64,000 nucleotides of DNA from Pseudomonas protegens (GTDB lineage Bacteria > Pseudomonadota > Gammaproteobacteria > Pseudomonadales > Pseudomonadaceae). This document shows positions 35,964 through 45,300 of this stretch, piece after piece (within the stretch, counting starts at the first letter, position 1; each line of letters opens with the position of its first letter). The stretch is taken from assembly GCF_003363755.1 (NCBI RefSeq), contig NZ_CP031396.1, positions 4,161,001 through 4,225,000 on the forward strand. The letters run 5' to 3'. The position numbers and the translations under genes are program-made. Below the pieces are notes generated by a model, which made no database searches, was not told the origin of the DNA, and worked only from the letters and a program-made list of their open reading frames with translations.

Positions 35964-36389
35964 ATGCGTCATTACGAAATCATCTTTTTGGTCCACCCGG
36001 ATCAAAGCGAGCAAGTCGGCGGCATGGTTGAGCGTTACACCAAGCTGATCGAAGAAGACGGCGGCAAAATCCACCGTCTGGAAGACTGGGGCCGTCGTCA
36101 ACTGGCCTATGCAATCAACAATGTTCACAAGGCTCACTACGTGATGCTGAACGTTGAGTGCACCGGTAAAGCCCTGGCTGAGCTGGAAGACAACTTCCGT
36201 TACAACGATGCTGTGATCCGTAACCTGGTCATCCGTCGCGAAGAAGCCATCACTGGCCAATCCGAGATGCTCAAGGCTGAAGAAAACCGCAGTGAGCGCC
36301 GTGAGCGTCGTGACCGTCCTGAGCATGCTGACAGCGCCGATGGCGATGACAGCGACAACAGCGACGCCAGCGATAACGCTGACGAGTAA
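35964..36389 (+). CDS. rpsF: 30S ribosomal protein bS6
   Basis: bS6 sits on the 30S platform with bS18. The 141-residue protein starts MRHYEIIFLVHPDQSEQ and has the conserved LEDWGRRQLAYAI and HYVMLNVEC. A hydrophilic tail of about 45 residues rich in Asp and Ser follows, longer than in many bacteria but usual in pseudomonads. TAAGGAG precedes the start. Confidence 0.97.
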   Translation: MRHYEIIFLVHPDQSEQVGGMVERYTKLIEEDGGKIHRLEDWGRRQLAYAINNVHKAHYVMLNVECTGKALAELEDNFRYNDAVIRNLVIRREEAITGQSEMLKAEENRSERRERRDRPEHADSADGDDSDNSDASDNADE

Positions 36390-36417
36390 TCCACGGACCT
36401 TTTGAGGAGCCAATTAC

Positions 36418-36648
36418 ATGGCACGTTTCTTCCGTCGTCGTAAATTCTGCCGCTTCACCGCTGAAGACGTGAAAGAGATCGATTACAAAGATCTCAACAC
36501 TCTGAAAGCCTACGTATCCGAGACCGGCAAAATCGTTCCAAGCCGCATCACCGGTACCAAAGCTCGTTATCAGCGTCAGCTGGCCACCGCTATCAAGCGC
36601 GCCCGCTTCCTGGCCCTGCTGGCCTACACCGACAGCCACGGCCGCTGA
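36418..36648 (+). CDS. rpsR: 30S ribosomal protein bS18
   Basis: The 76-residue bS18 begins [12 protein letters not shown] and contains [18 protein letters not shown], the rRNA-binding core. GAGGAG is the ribosome site. It sits between rpsF and a membrane-protein gene in the ribosomal operon. Confidence 0.97.
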
Positions 36649-36684
36649 GACCGGGCAGTCGACAAGTAGTAAGGGATTGAATGC

Positions 36685-37578
36685 ATGCGCGCCTTAGCTG
36701 AGTTCATCATGCGCGGTCGTATGCAGGCCACTCTGGTAGTGGCTGGCTGTTCGGCATTGCCGTTGTTGTATTGGTTGGGTGCTGCCGCGGGGAGCCTGGT
36801 GCTTCTGCGGCGCGGGTTGAAGGATGCCCTTGGTGTCCTCGCTCTGGGAATGCTGCCGGCTTTGTTCTGGTGGCTGGCGTTCGATGATCCGCGAGCATTT
36901 CTGGTGCTGGTGGGGTCTTCGAGTCTTGCGTTGGTTTTGCGCGCAGGCGAGTCCTGGAGCCGCGTGCTGCTGGTCAGCATAGCGATGGGATTGGTGTTTG
37001 CTGGAGTCCTGGGTGCGGCTTTCCGCCCTCAGATCGAAGCGTTGTCGCAGGAATTGATAAAGATCCTGCCGATGGCCTTGGGTGAGGTCTACCAGCAGTT
37101 ATCGGTTGAAGAGCGAGCTCGTCTTGCCACGCTGATTGCACCGATCCTGACCGGCCTGATAGCGGCCTTGTTGCAAGCCATCAGCGTGCTGAGCCTGATT
37201 CTTGGGCGTTACTGGCAGGCTGTGTTGTATAACCCGGGTGGTTTTGGTCGCGAGTTTCGCGCCATCAGAATCCCTCTTGGGCCAGCGATGTTGCTGCTGG
37301 CGTGCATGCTGGTGGGGCCGAACTTCGGACCTCAACTGGCCATGCTTACGCCGATGTGCAGTGTCCCGCTGGCTTTTGCCGGGCTGGCCCTGATTCACGG
37401 GCTGGTGGCGCAAGGGCGACTGGCCAGATTCTGGCTGGTGGGGTTGTACGTCACGCTGTTGCCATTCATGCAGCTGATCTATCCGTTGCTAGTGGTCCTG
37501 GCCATTGTCGACAGTCTGGTTGATTTTCGCGGTCGTTTGGCGCCGAAAGACGCCGATAACGCGAACGGTGAAGGTTAA
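36685..37578 (+). CDS. conserved multi-pass membrane protein in the rpsF operon (DUF2232-like)
   Basis: This 297-residue, very hydrophobic protein has about eight predicted membrane helices (VVAGCSALPLLYWLGAAAG near the start, YVTLLPFMQLIYPLLVVLAI near the end). One hydrophilic stretch at about 120-150 contains ILPMALGEVYQQLSVEERARL. Position between rpsR and rplI and overall pattern suggest the YybS/DUF2232 group; function is unknown. AAGGG lies before the ATG. It is probably cotranscribed with the ribosomal genes, so membrane insertion at a ribosomal-operon rate is notable. Confidence 0.75.
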   Translation: MRALAEFIMRGRMQATLVVAGCSALPLLYWLGAAAGSLVLLRRGLKDALGVLALGMLPALFWWLAFDDPRAFLVLVGSSSLALVLRAGESWSRVLLVSIAMGLVFAGVLGAAFRPQIEALSQELIKILPMALGEVYQQLSVEERARLATLIAPILTGLIAALLQAISVLSLILGRYWQAVLYNPGGFGREFRAIRIPLGPAMLLLACMLVGPNFGPQLAMLTPMCSVPLAFAGLALIHGLVAQGRLARFWLVGLYVTLLPFMQLIYPLLVVLAIVDSLVDFRGRLAPKDADNANGEG

Positions 37579-37597
37579 AAGTTAAGAGGATTTTCAC

Positions 37598-38044
37598 ATG
37601 CAACTGATCCTTCTGGAAAAAGTCGCCAACCTGGGCAACCTGGGCGACAAAGTGAACGTTAAGGCTGGTTACGGCCGTAACTACCTGCTGCCTTACGGCA
37701 AAGCCACCGCTGCTACCGCTGCCAACCTGGCTGCGTTCGAAGAGCGTCGTGCTGAGCTGGAAAAACTGGCTGCAGACCGTAAAGCTTCGGCTGAAAGCCG
37801 CGCTGCCCAACTGGCCGAGCTGGAAGTGACCATCACTGCCACCGCCGGTGACGAAGGCAAGCTGTTCGGTTCGATCGGCACCCACGACATCGCTGATGCA
37901 CTGACCGCCTCCGGCGTTGAAGTTGCAAAAAGCGAAGTTCGTCTGCCGAACGGCACCATCCGCAACGTAGGTGAATTCGACGTAGCCGTGCACCTGCACG
38001 CTGAAGTTGAAGCAACCGTACGCGTTGTCGTGGTGGCTGCTTAA
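37598..38044 (+). CDS. rplI: 50S ribosomal protein bL9
   Basis: bL9 binds 23S rRNA near the L1 stalk and limits frameshifting. The 148-residue protein has the N-terminal RNA-binding signature NLGNLGDKVNVKAGYGRNYL, a long connecting helix and a C-terminal globular domain (LFGSIGTHDIADAL). AGAGGA is upstream. It is the last gene of the rpsF operon. Confidence 0.97.
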   Translation: MQLILLEKVANLGNLGDKVNVKAGYGRNYLLPYGKATAATAANLAAFEERRAELEKLAADRKASAESRAAQLAELEVTITATAGDEGKLFGSIGTHDIADALTASGVEVAKSEVRLPNGTIRNVGEFDVAVHLHAEVEATVRVVVVAA

Positions 38045-38090
38045 GCAGTACCAAATCGTCTGGCACCTTGTGTGGCTGACGGTTAACATC

Positions 38091-38125
38091 GGGCACGATC
38101 CTGTTTACAGGTCGTGCCCTTTGTC
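38091..38125 (+). terminator. terminator after rplI
   Basis: GGGCACGA and TCGTGCCC pair across a 13-base loop that is itself partly paired (CCTG/CAGG), followed by TTTGTCTTT. Confidence 0.75.
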
Positions 38126-38167
38126 TTTCTGCTGATCCTGATTTTCACCCCCGAATTCCAAGTGGCC

Positions 38168-39565
38168 ATGAACGATATTTCCGCTCCCGAGCAATACGAT
38201 CTGCAAACCGCTGCCCTGAAGGTGCCGCCGCATTCCATCGAGGCCGAACAGGCCGTGCTCGGTGGTCTGATGCTGGACAACAACGCCTGGGAACGCGTGT
38301 TGGATCAAGTGTCCGACGGCGATTTCTATCGGCATGACCACCGTTTGATCTTCCGCGCCATCGCCAAGCTGGCCGATCAGAACATGCCCATCGACGTGGT
38401 CACCCTGTCCGAGCAGTTGGACAAGGAAGGCCAGACCTCCCAGGTCGGCGGCCTGGGCTATCTCGGCGAGCTGGCCAAGAACACCCCGTCGGTGGCCAAC
38501 ATCAAGGCCTATGCGCAGATCGTTCGCCAGCGGGCGACCCTGCGCCAACTGATCGGCATCAGTACCGAGATCGCTGACAGCGCCTTCAACCCTGAAGGTC
38601 GCACCGCCGAAGAGATCCTCGACGAGGCCGAACGGCAGATCTTCCAGATTGCCGAGGCGCGGCCCAAGACCGGCGGTCCGGTGGGCGTCAACGAGTTGCT
38701 GACCAAGGCCATCGACCGCATCGACACCCTGTTCAACACCGACAACGCCATCACCGGCCTGTCCACCGGCTACACCGACCTCGACGAGAAGACCAGTGGC
38801 CTGCAACCGGCCGACTTGATCATCGTCGCCGGCCGTCCGTCCATGGGTAAGACCACCTTCGCCATGAACCTGGTGGAAAACGCGGTACTGCGCAGCGACA
38901 AGGCGGTGTTGGTGTACTCCCTGGAGATGCCAGGCGAATCGCTGATCATGCGTATGCTGTCCTCCCTGGGCCGCATCGACCAGACCAAGGTCCGTTCCGG
39001 CCAGCTGGAAGACGACGACTGGCCGCGCCTGACCTCGGCGGTCAACCTGCTCAATGACCGCAAGCTGTTCATCGACGACACCGCGGGTATCAGCCCTTCG
39101 GAAATGCGTGCGCGGACCCGTCGCCTGGTGCGTGAGCACGGCGACATCGCGCTGATCATGATCGACTACCTGCAGCTGATGCAGATCCCCGGTTCCAGCG
39201 GTGACAACCGGACCAACGAGATTTCCGAGATCTCCCGGTCCCTCAAAGCCCTGGCCAAGGAATTCAACTGCCCGGTGGTGGCCCTGTCCCAGCTCAACCG
39301 CTCTCTGGAACAACGCCCCAACAAGCGCCCGGTGAACTCCGACTTGCGGGAATCCGGAGCGATCGAGCAGGACGCCGACGTGATCATGTTCGTGTACCGG
39401 GATGAGGTGTATCACCCCGAGACCGAGCACAAGGGCATTGCCGAGATCATCATCGGCAAGCAGCGGAACGGCCCCATCGGCTTTATCCGCCTGGCGTTCA
39501 TCGGCAAGTACACCCGCTTCGAGAACCTCGCGCCGGGCAGTTACAACTTCGACGACGACGAATAA
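38168..39565 (+). CDS. dnaB: replicative DNA helicase DnaB
   Basis: DnaB is the hexameric helicase at the replication fork. The protein is 465 residues from ATG 38168. The N-terminal DnaG-binding domain starts VPPHSIEAEQAVLGGLML. The RecA-type core has GRPSMGKTTFA (Walker A, about residue 222), IDYLQLMQIPG (Walker B) and SQLNRSLEQRPNKRP. No intein is present. In P. aeruginosa alr follows dnaB, as I recall; here it does not. Confidence 0.96.
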   Translation: MNDISAPEQYDLQTAALKVPPHSIEAEQAVLGGLMLDNNAWERVLDQVSDGDFYRHDHRLIFRAIAKLADQNMPIDVVTLSEQLDKEGQTSQVGGLGYLGELAKNTPSVANIKAYAQIVRQRATLRQLIGISTEIADSAFNPEGRTAEEILDEAERQIFQIAEARPKTGGPVGVNELLTKAIDRIDTLFNTDNAITGLSTGYTDLDEKTSGLQPADLIIVAGRPSMGKTTFAMNLVENAVLRSDKAVLVYSLEMPGESLIMRMLSSLGRIDQTKVRSGQLEDDDWPRLTSAVNLLNDRKLFIDDTAGISPSEMRARTRRLVREHGDIALIMIDYLQLMQIPGSSGDNRTNEISEISRSLKALAKEFNCPVVALSQLNRSLEQRPNKRPVNSDLRESGAIEQDADVIMFVYRDEVYHPETEHKGIAEIIIGKQRNGPIGFIRLAFIGKYTRFENLAPGSYNFDDDE

Positions 39566-39573
39566 CCCGCCCG

Positions 39574-39631
39574 TTCGCCGGCAATTCGCTTGCCGGCGCC
39601 TAGCTGTAGGTGCCGGCTCGCCGGTGAATCG
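39574..39631. repeat. REP pair
   Basis: TTCGCCGGCAATTCGCTTGC and GTAGGTGCCGGCTCGCCGGT are two degenerate REP units directly after dnaB. Confidence 0.65.
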
Positions 39632-39641
39632 GGCAGCACCG

Positions 39642-39678
39642 AATTCCGACCATAATGGTCGGAATTGGTTATTTTTTG
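39642..39678 (+). terminator. long perfect dyad, likely dnaB terminator
   Basis: AATTCCGACCAT, one central A, ATGGTCGGAATT: a perfect 25-bp dyad followed by GGTTATTTTTTG. As RNA it makes a 10-bp stem with an ATAAT loop. A protein-binding site is an alternative. Confidence 0.55.
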
Positions 39679-39750
39679 TGCTATATTCCGCGCCCGCGAA
39701 TTTCCCTGTGAATCAACGCGTCCCTATCCAAGCCAACACCGGTCATCGAC

Positions 39751-42048
39751 ATGCAAGCAGCCAAGCCGTTATTTGACTATCCAAAGTACTGGGCCGAATG
39801 TTTCGGGCCAGCACCATTCCTGCCCATGAGCAGGGAGGAGATGGATCAGCTTGGCTGGGATTCCTGCGACATCATCATCGTCACCGGTGATGCCTACGTC
39901 GATCACCCCTCGTTCGGCATGGCGATCATCGGCCGGCTGCTGGAGTCCCAGGGCTTTCGCGTGGGGATCATCGCCCAGCCCAACTGGCAGTCCAAAGACG
40001 ACTTCATGAAGCTCGGCGAGCCGAACCTGTTCTTCGGTGTCGCCGCCGGCAACATGGACTCGATGATCAACCGCTACACCGCCGACAAGAAAGTCCGCTC
40101 CGACGACGCCTACACCCCGGGCGGCCTGGCGGGCAAGCGTCCGGACCGCGCCAGCCTGGTGTACAGCCAGCGCTGCAAGGAAGCCTACAAGCATGTGCCG
40201 ATCGTCCTGGGCGGCATCGAGGCTTCCCTGCGCCGTATTGCTCACTACGACTACTGGCAGGATCGGGTGCGCAACTCGATCCTGATCGACGCCAGCGCCG
40301 ACATCCTGCTGTACGGCAACGCCGAGCGGGCCATCGTTGAAGTGGCCCAGCGCCTGTCCTATGGCCACAAGATCGAAGACATCACCGACGTGCGCGGCAC
40401 CGCCTTCATCCGCCGCGATACGCCCAAAGACTGGTACGAAGTGGACTCCACCCGTATCGACCGCCCGGGCAAGATCGACAAGATCATCAACCCCTACGTC
40501 AATACCCAGGACACCCAGGCCTGCGCCATCGAGCAGGAGAAGGGCCCGGTTGAAGATCCGAGCGAAGCCAAGGTGGTGCAGATCCTTGCCAGCCCGCGGA
40601 TGACCCGGGACAAGACCGTGATCCGCCTGCCGTCCATGGAGAAGGTGCGCAACGACCCGGTCCTGTACGCCCACGCCAACCGCGTGCTGCACCTGGAAAC
40701 CAACCCGGGCAACGCCCGCGCCCTGGTGCAGAAACATGGCGAAGTGGACGTGTGGTTCAACCCGCCGCCCATTCCCATGACCACCGAGGAAATGGACTAC
40801 GTGTTCGGCATGCCTTACCAGCGCGTTCCGCACCCGGCCTATGGCAAGGAAAAGATTCCGGCCTACGACATGATCCGCTTCTCGGTGAACATCATGCGCG
40901 GCTGCTTCGGCGGCTGTACCTTCTGCTCCATCACCGAGCACGAAGGGCGGATCATCCAGAACCGTTCCGAAGAGTCGATCATTCGCGAGATCGAAGAAAT
41001 CCGCGACAAGGTTCCCGGTTTTACCGGAGTGATCTCCGACCTTGGCGGCCCGACCGCGAACATGTACCGCATCGCCTGCAAGAGCCCGGAGATCGAATCC
41101 GCGTGCCGCAAGCCGTCCTGCGTGTTCCCCGGCATCTGCCCGAACCTCAACACCGACCATTCGTCGCTGATCCAGCTGTATCGCAGCGCCCGCGCTTTGC
41201 CCGGGGTGAAGAAGATCCTCATCGCCTCCGGCCTGCGCTATGACCTGGCGGTGGAATCGCCGGAGTACGTCAAGGAGCTGGTGACCCACCACGTGGGTGG
41301 CTACCTGAAGATTGCCCCGGAACACACCGAGGAAGGTCCGCTCAATCAGATGATGAAGCCGGGCATCGGTACCTACGACCGCTTCAAGCGCATGTTCGAG
41401 AAGTACTCCAAGGAGGCGGGCAAGGAGCAGTACCTGATTCCGTACTTCATCGCCGCCCACCCGGGGACCACCGACGAAGACATGATGAACCTGGCCCTGT
41501 GGCTCAAGGGCAACGGCTTCCGCGCCGACCAGGTGCAGGCGTTCTACCCGTCGCCGATGGCCACCGCCACCGCCATGTACCACTCGGGCAAGAACCCGCT
41601 GCGCAAGGTCACCTACAAGAGCGACGGCGTGACCATCGTCAAGAGCGAGGAGCAGCGCCGCCTGCACAAGGCGTTCCTGCGCTACCACGATCCCAAGGGC
41701 TGGCCGATGCTGCGCGAGGCCCTGCTGCGCATGGGTCGTGGCGACCTGATCGGCCCGGGCAAGCACCAGCTGATTCCGACCCATCAGCCGGCCACCGACA
41801 GCTACCAGAGCGCCCGCCGCAAGAACTCGACACCGGCCGGCAGCCACAAGGTGGCCAAGGAAACCAAGATCCTGACCCAGCACACCGGCCTGCCGCCGCG
41901 TGGCAGTGACGGTGGCAATGCCTGGGACAAGCGTGAACAGGCCAAGGCCGCCGCCTTCGCCCGCAACAAGCAGGCCGCCAAGGAGCGTGCCGATGCGGCC
42001 AAGGGCAAAGGCAAGAAGCCAACCCGCAAGCCGGTGGTACCGCGCTAG
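39751..42048 (+). CDS. ygiQ: YgiQ-family radical SAM protein
   Basis: YgiQ is a conserved radical SAM protein of unknown reaction. The 765-residue protein has an N-terminal region typical of the family (WDSCDIIIVTGDAYVDHPSF), with a B12-binding-like fold suggested only by position. The radical SAM motif CFGGCTFC follows (Cys385, 389, 392), then a TIM-barrel core. The last 110 residues are Lys/Ala-rich and probably disordered. ATG 39751 lacks a strong ribosome site but matches the family start. Confidence 0.92.
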   Translation: MQAAKPLFDYPKYWAECFGPAPFLPMSREEMDQLGWDSCDIIIVTGDAYVDHPSFGMAIIGRLLESQGFRVGIIAQPNWQSKDDFMKLGEPNLFFGVAAGNMDSMINRYTADKKVRSDDAYTPGGLAGKRPDRASLVYSQRCKEAYKHVPIVLGGIEASLRRIAHYDYWQDRVRNSILIDASADILLYGNAERAIVEVAQRLSYGHKIEDITDVRGTAFIRRDTPKDWYEVDSTRIDRPGKIDKIINPYVNTQDTQACAIEQEKGPVEDPSEAKVVQILASPRMTRDKTVIRLPSMEKVRNDPVLYAHANRVLHLETNPGNARALVQKHGEVDVWFNPPPIPMTTEEMDYVFGMPYQRVPHPAYGKEKIPAYDMIRFSVNIMRGCFGGCTFCSITEHEGRIIQNRSEESIIREIEEIRDKVPGFTGVISDLGGPTANMYRIACKSPEIESACRKPSCVFPGICPNLNTDHSSLIQLYRSARALPGVKKILIASGLRYDLAVESPEYVKELVTHHVGGYLKIAPEHTEEGPLNQMMKPGIGTYDRFKRMFEKYSKEAGKEQYLIPYFIAAHPGTTDEDMMNLALWLKGNGFRADQVQAFYPSPMATATAMYHSGKNPLRKVTYKSDGVTIVKSEEQRRLHKAFLRYHDPKGWPMLREALLRMGRGDLIGPGKHQLIPTHQPATDSYQSARRKNSTPAGSHKVAKETKILTQHTGLPPRGSDGGNAWDKREQAKAAAFARNKQAAKERADAAKGKGKKPTRKPVVPR

Positions 42049-42056
42049 ACAACAGA

Positions 42057-42085
42057 ACGCCAGCTCCTCGGAGCTGGCGTTTTTG
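42057..42085 (+). terminator. terminator after ygiQ
   Basis: AACGCCAGCTC, CTC loop, GGAGCTGGCGTTTTTG. Confidence 0.85.
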
Positions 42086-42211
42086 TTTTGGCTGCCGATC
42101 GCGGCGCAAGCCGGTCTTGTTGGCGGTCCGCTGTTAGCGCTGGCGCATTGAGCTGGCGCTGCATTAACAGTGCGCGCGCAGTAGCTTCGGGTCATGCCGC
42201 CTGGCACATTT

Positions 42212-42259
42212 CTGTGCAGTGAGCTGCACAGGGATGCACCGCTTGCGCGGTTTTGGTGC
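42212..42259. promoter_or_regulatory. candidate activator sites upstream of a sigma-54 promoter
   Basis: CTGTGCA, 6 bases, TGCACAG is a perfect inverted repeat at 42212-42231. A second dyad, GCACC and GGTGC with 14 bases between, spans 42236-42259. They sit about 45-90 bases before the -24 element at 42304, where enhancer-binding proteins act. GCACC/GGTGC resembles NtrC half-sites, but the spacing is not that of an NtrC site. Confidence 0.4.
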
Positions 42260-42302
42260 TGTACTGCCCCGAGTCGTTGAACAACCCCCCGGACTTGGGC
42301 CC

Positions 42303-42317
42303 TGGCACAAGTCTTGC
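42303..42317 (+). promoter_or_regulatory. sigma-54 promoter of the amidoligase/ATP-grasp cluster
   Basis: TGGCACAAGTCTTGC matches the -24/-12 consensus (TGGCAC-N5-TTGC) with GG and GC exactly 10 bases apart. It lies 40 bases before the GTG start at 42357. Confidence 0.65.
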
Positions 42318-42356
42318 GCGGGTTCATCCACCGCTCAGGCTCGCAGGAGGCACGCC

Positions 42357-45300
42357 GTGTCGATTCATGTCGCATTGCACCATGTCACGCACTATCGCTA
42401 CGACCGCGCCGTCGAACTTGGCCCGCAGATCGTCCGCCTGCGCCCGGCTGCCCACAGCCGCACGCGAATACTCGCCTATGCGCTGAAGGTCCAGCCCGAG
42501 CAGCATTTCATCAACTGGCAGCAGGACCCCCAGGGCAATTATCTGGCGCGCCTGGTCTTTGCGGAGAAAACCACCGAGCTGCGGATCGAAGTGGATCTGC
42601 TGGCGGAGATGGCGGTGTTCAATCCGTTTGACTTCTTCCTTGAGCCCTACGCGCAGCAGATCCCTTTCGCCTACGCCGCCGATGAGCAGCGCGAGCTGGC
42701 GCCCTACCTGGAAACCCTGCCCCTGACGCCCAAGTTCCAGGCCTACCTGGACGGTATCTCGCGTACGCCGTTGCCGGCGGTGGACTTCCTGGTGGCGTTG
42801 AATCAGCGACTCAGCGCCGACATCGCCTACCTGATTCGCCTGGAACCGGGGGTGCAGAGCCCGGAGCAGACCCTGGTCAATGCCTCCGGCTCCTGTCGCG
42901 ATTCGGCCTGGCTGCTGGTGCAGCTGTTGCGCCACCTGGGACTGGCGGCGCGTTTCGTCTCCGGCTACCTGATCCAGCTCACGGCCGACGTCAAATCCCT
43001 GGATGGTCCTTCGGGCACCGAGGTGGACTTCACTGACCTGCATGCCTGGTGCGAGGTCTACTTGCCCGGAGCCGGCTGGATCGGCCTGGACGCGACCTCA
43101 GGGCTGTTTGCCGGAGAAGGTCACATTCCCCTGGCCTGCAGCCCCGATCCCTCTTCAGCGGCGCCCATCACGGGTCTTGTGGAGCCTTGCGAGTGTCAGT
43201 TCAGCCATGAAATGAGTGTGGAGCGGATCTGGGAAGCGCCCCGGGTCACCAAGCCTTACACCGACGAGCAGTGGCTGGCCATCCAGGCCCTGGGCCGGCA
43301 GATCGATGTGGACCTGCTGCAGAACGATGTGCGCCTGACCATGGGCGGCGAACCGACCTTCGTGGCCATCGACGATCCCGACGGCGCCGAGTGGAACACC
43401 GCCGCCCTGGGCGCGAACAAGCGGCGTTTGGCCGCTGAGCTGTTCCAGCGCCTGCGCCAGCGCTACGGGCCTCAGGGGCTGGTGCACTTCGGCCAGGGCA
43501 AGTGGTACCCGGGGGAGCAATTGCCGCGCTGGTCGCTGAACTGCTATTGGCGAGTTGACGGTGTGCCGATCTGGCACAACAGCGCCTTGATTGCCGATGA
43601 GCACGAGGACTATGGCGCTGACGCATCATTGGCCGGGCGCTTTCTCGCCAGTGTCGCCGAGCGCCTGAAGCTGCCCGGGCGCTTTGTGTTTCCCGCCTAC
43701 GAAGACCATTTCTATTACCTGTGGCGCGAGGGCCGCCTGCCCCTCAATGTCAGTGCCGAGGACTCGCGGCTGGAGGATGCCCTGGAGCGCCAGCGGTTGC
43801 GCAAGGTGTTCAGCCAGGGCCTGGATAAAGTCATTGGCCAGGTGCTGCCCCTGGCCCGCAGCGCCAAGGGTGATCAATGGCAGAGCGGCCGCTGGTATTT
43901 GCGAGACAGTCATTGCCGATTGGTGCCAGGGGATTCCCCCCTGGGCTATCGCCTGCCCCTGGCGTCCCAACCCTGGGTGACAGCGGCGGAGTACCCCTTC
44001 ATTCACCCCAACGATCCGAACCAGGACTTCCCTGAGCTGCCGGACCGGGCGCAGCTCGCAGAAGTCCCTGAGCCGGCGGTTGCGGATGAGCGCGTGCCAC
44101 AGATCGATCAGTCCGCGGATTGGCTGACCCGTACCGCGCTCTGCGCCGAGGCGCGAGAAGGGCGGCTGTACCTGTTCATGCCGCCCCTGGAGCGACTCGA
44201 GGATTACCTGCAACTGGTCAGCGTGATCGAAGCCACTGCGGCAGAGCTGCATTGCCCGGTGCTGCTGGAAGGCTACGAGCCGCCCGCCGACCCGCGCTTG
44301 AGCAACTTCCGGGTGACGCCGGACCCGGGCGTGATCGAGGTCAACGTGCAGCCTTCGGTCAGTTGGGACGAGCTGGTGGAACGCACCGAGTTCCTGTACG
44401 AGCAGGCCCGGCAGACCCGCCTGACCAGTGAGAAATTCATGATCGATGGACGCCACACCGGTACTGGCGGCGGCAACCATTTCGTCCTCGGTGGCGCGAC
44501 GCCGGCGGATTCGCCGTTCCTGCGCCGCCCCGACCTGCTGCGTAGCCTGATCAGCTATTGGCACAATCATCCGTCGTTGTCCTACCTGTTTTCCGGGTTG
44601 TTCATCGGCCCCACCTCCCAGGCACCCAGGGTCGATGAGGCGCGCAACGACTCGCTTTATGAACTGGAAATTGCCTTTGCACAAATGCCCGCGCCGGGCG
44701 AGGAGTGCCCGCCGTGGCGGGTGGATCGCCTGCTGCGCAACCTGCTGATCGATGTCACCGGCAATACCCATCGCGCCGAGTTCTGCATCGACAAGCTCTA
44801 TGCGCCGGACGGCGCCACCGGGCGTCTCGGCCTGCTGGAACTGCGGGCCTTTGAAATGCCGCCCCATGGGCGCATGAGCCTGGTCCAGCAGTTGCTGCTG
44901 CGGGCGCTGGTGGCGCGGTTCTGGCGCGAACCTTATGCCCCGGCCAAGCTGGCGCGTTGGGGCACCGAGCTGCACGATCGTTTCCTGCTGCCGCATTTCA
45001 TCGAGCAGGATTTTGCCGATGTGCTGGTGGAGCTCAATGCCGCCGGATATCCGCTGCGGGCCGAGTGGTTTGCCGCGCACTTGGAGTTTCGCTTTCCCAA
45101 GGTCGGCGATTACGCGGTCAGCGGTATCGAGCTGGAGTTGCGTCAGGCCCTGGAGCCCTGGCATGTGCTGGGGGAAGAGGGCGGGGCCGGGGGCACGGTG
45201 CGCTATGTCGACTCCTCTGTGGAGCGTCTGCAGGTCAAGGTCAGTGGGCTGACGCCGCAGCGCCATGTGCTGACCTGCAACGGTGTGGCGGTCCCCTTGC

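Noticed and set aside
39769..42375. 868-aa open frame on the minus strand opposite ygiQ
   Set aside because: Composition is dominated by Gly, Val, Leu, His and Gln from reading GC-rich codons backwards. The plus-strand YgiQ motifs are clear. The same holds for long minus-strand frames at 32509-34872, 45732-48191, 43626-45554 and 25089-26831.
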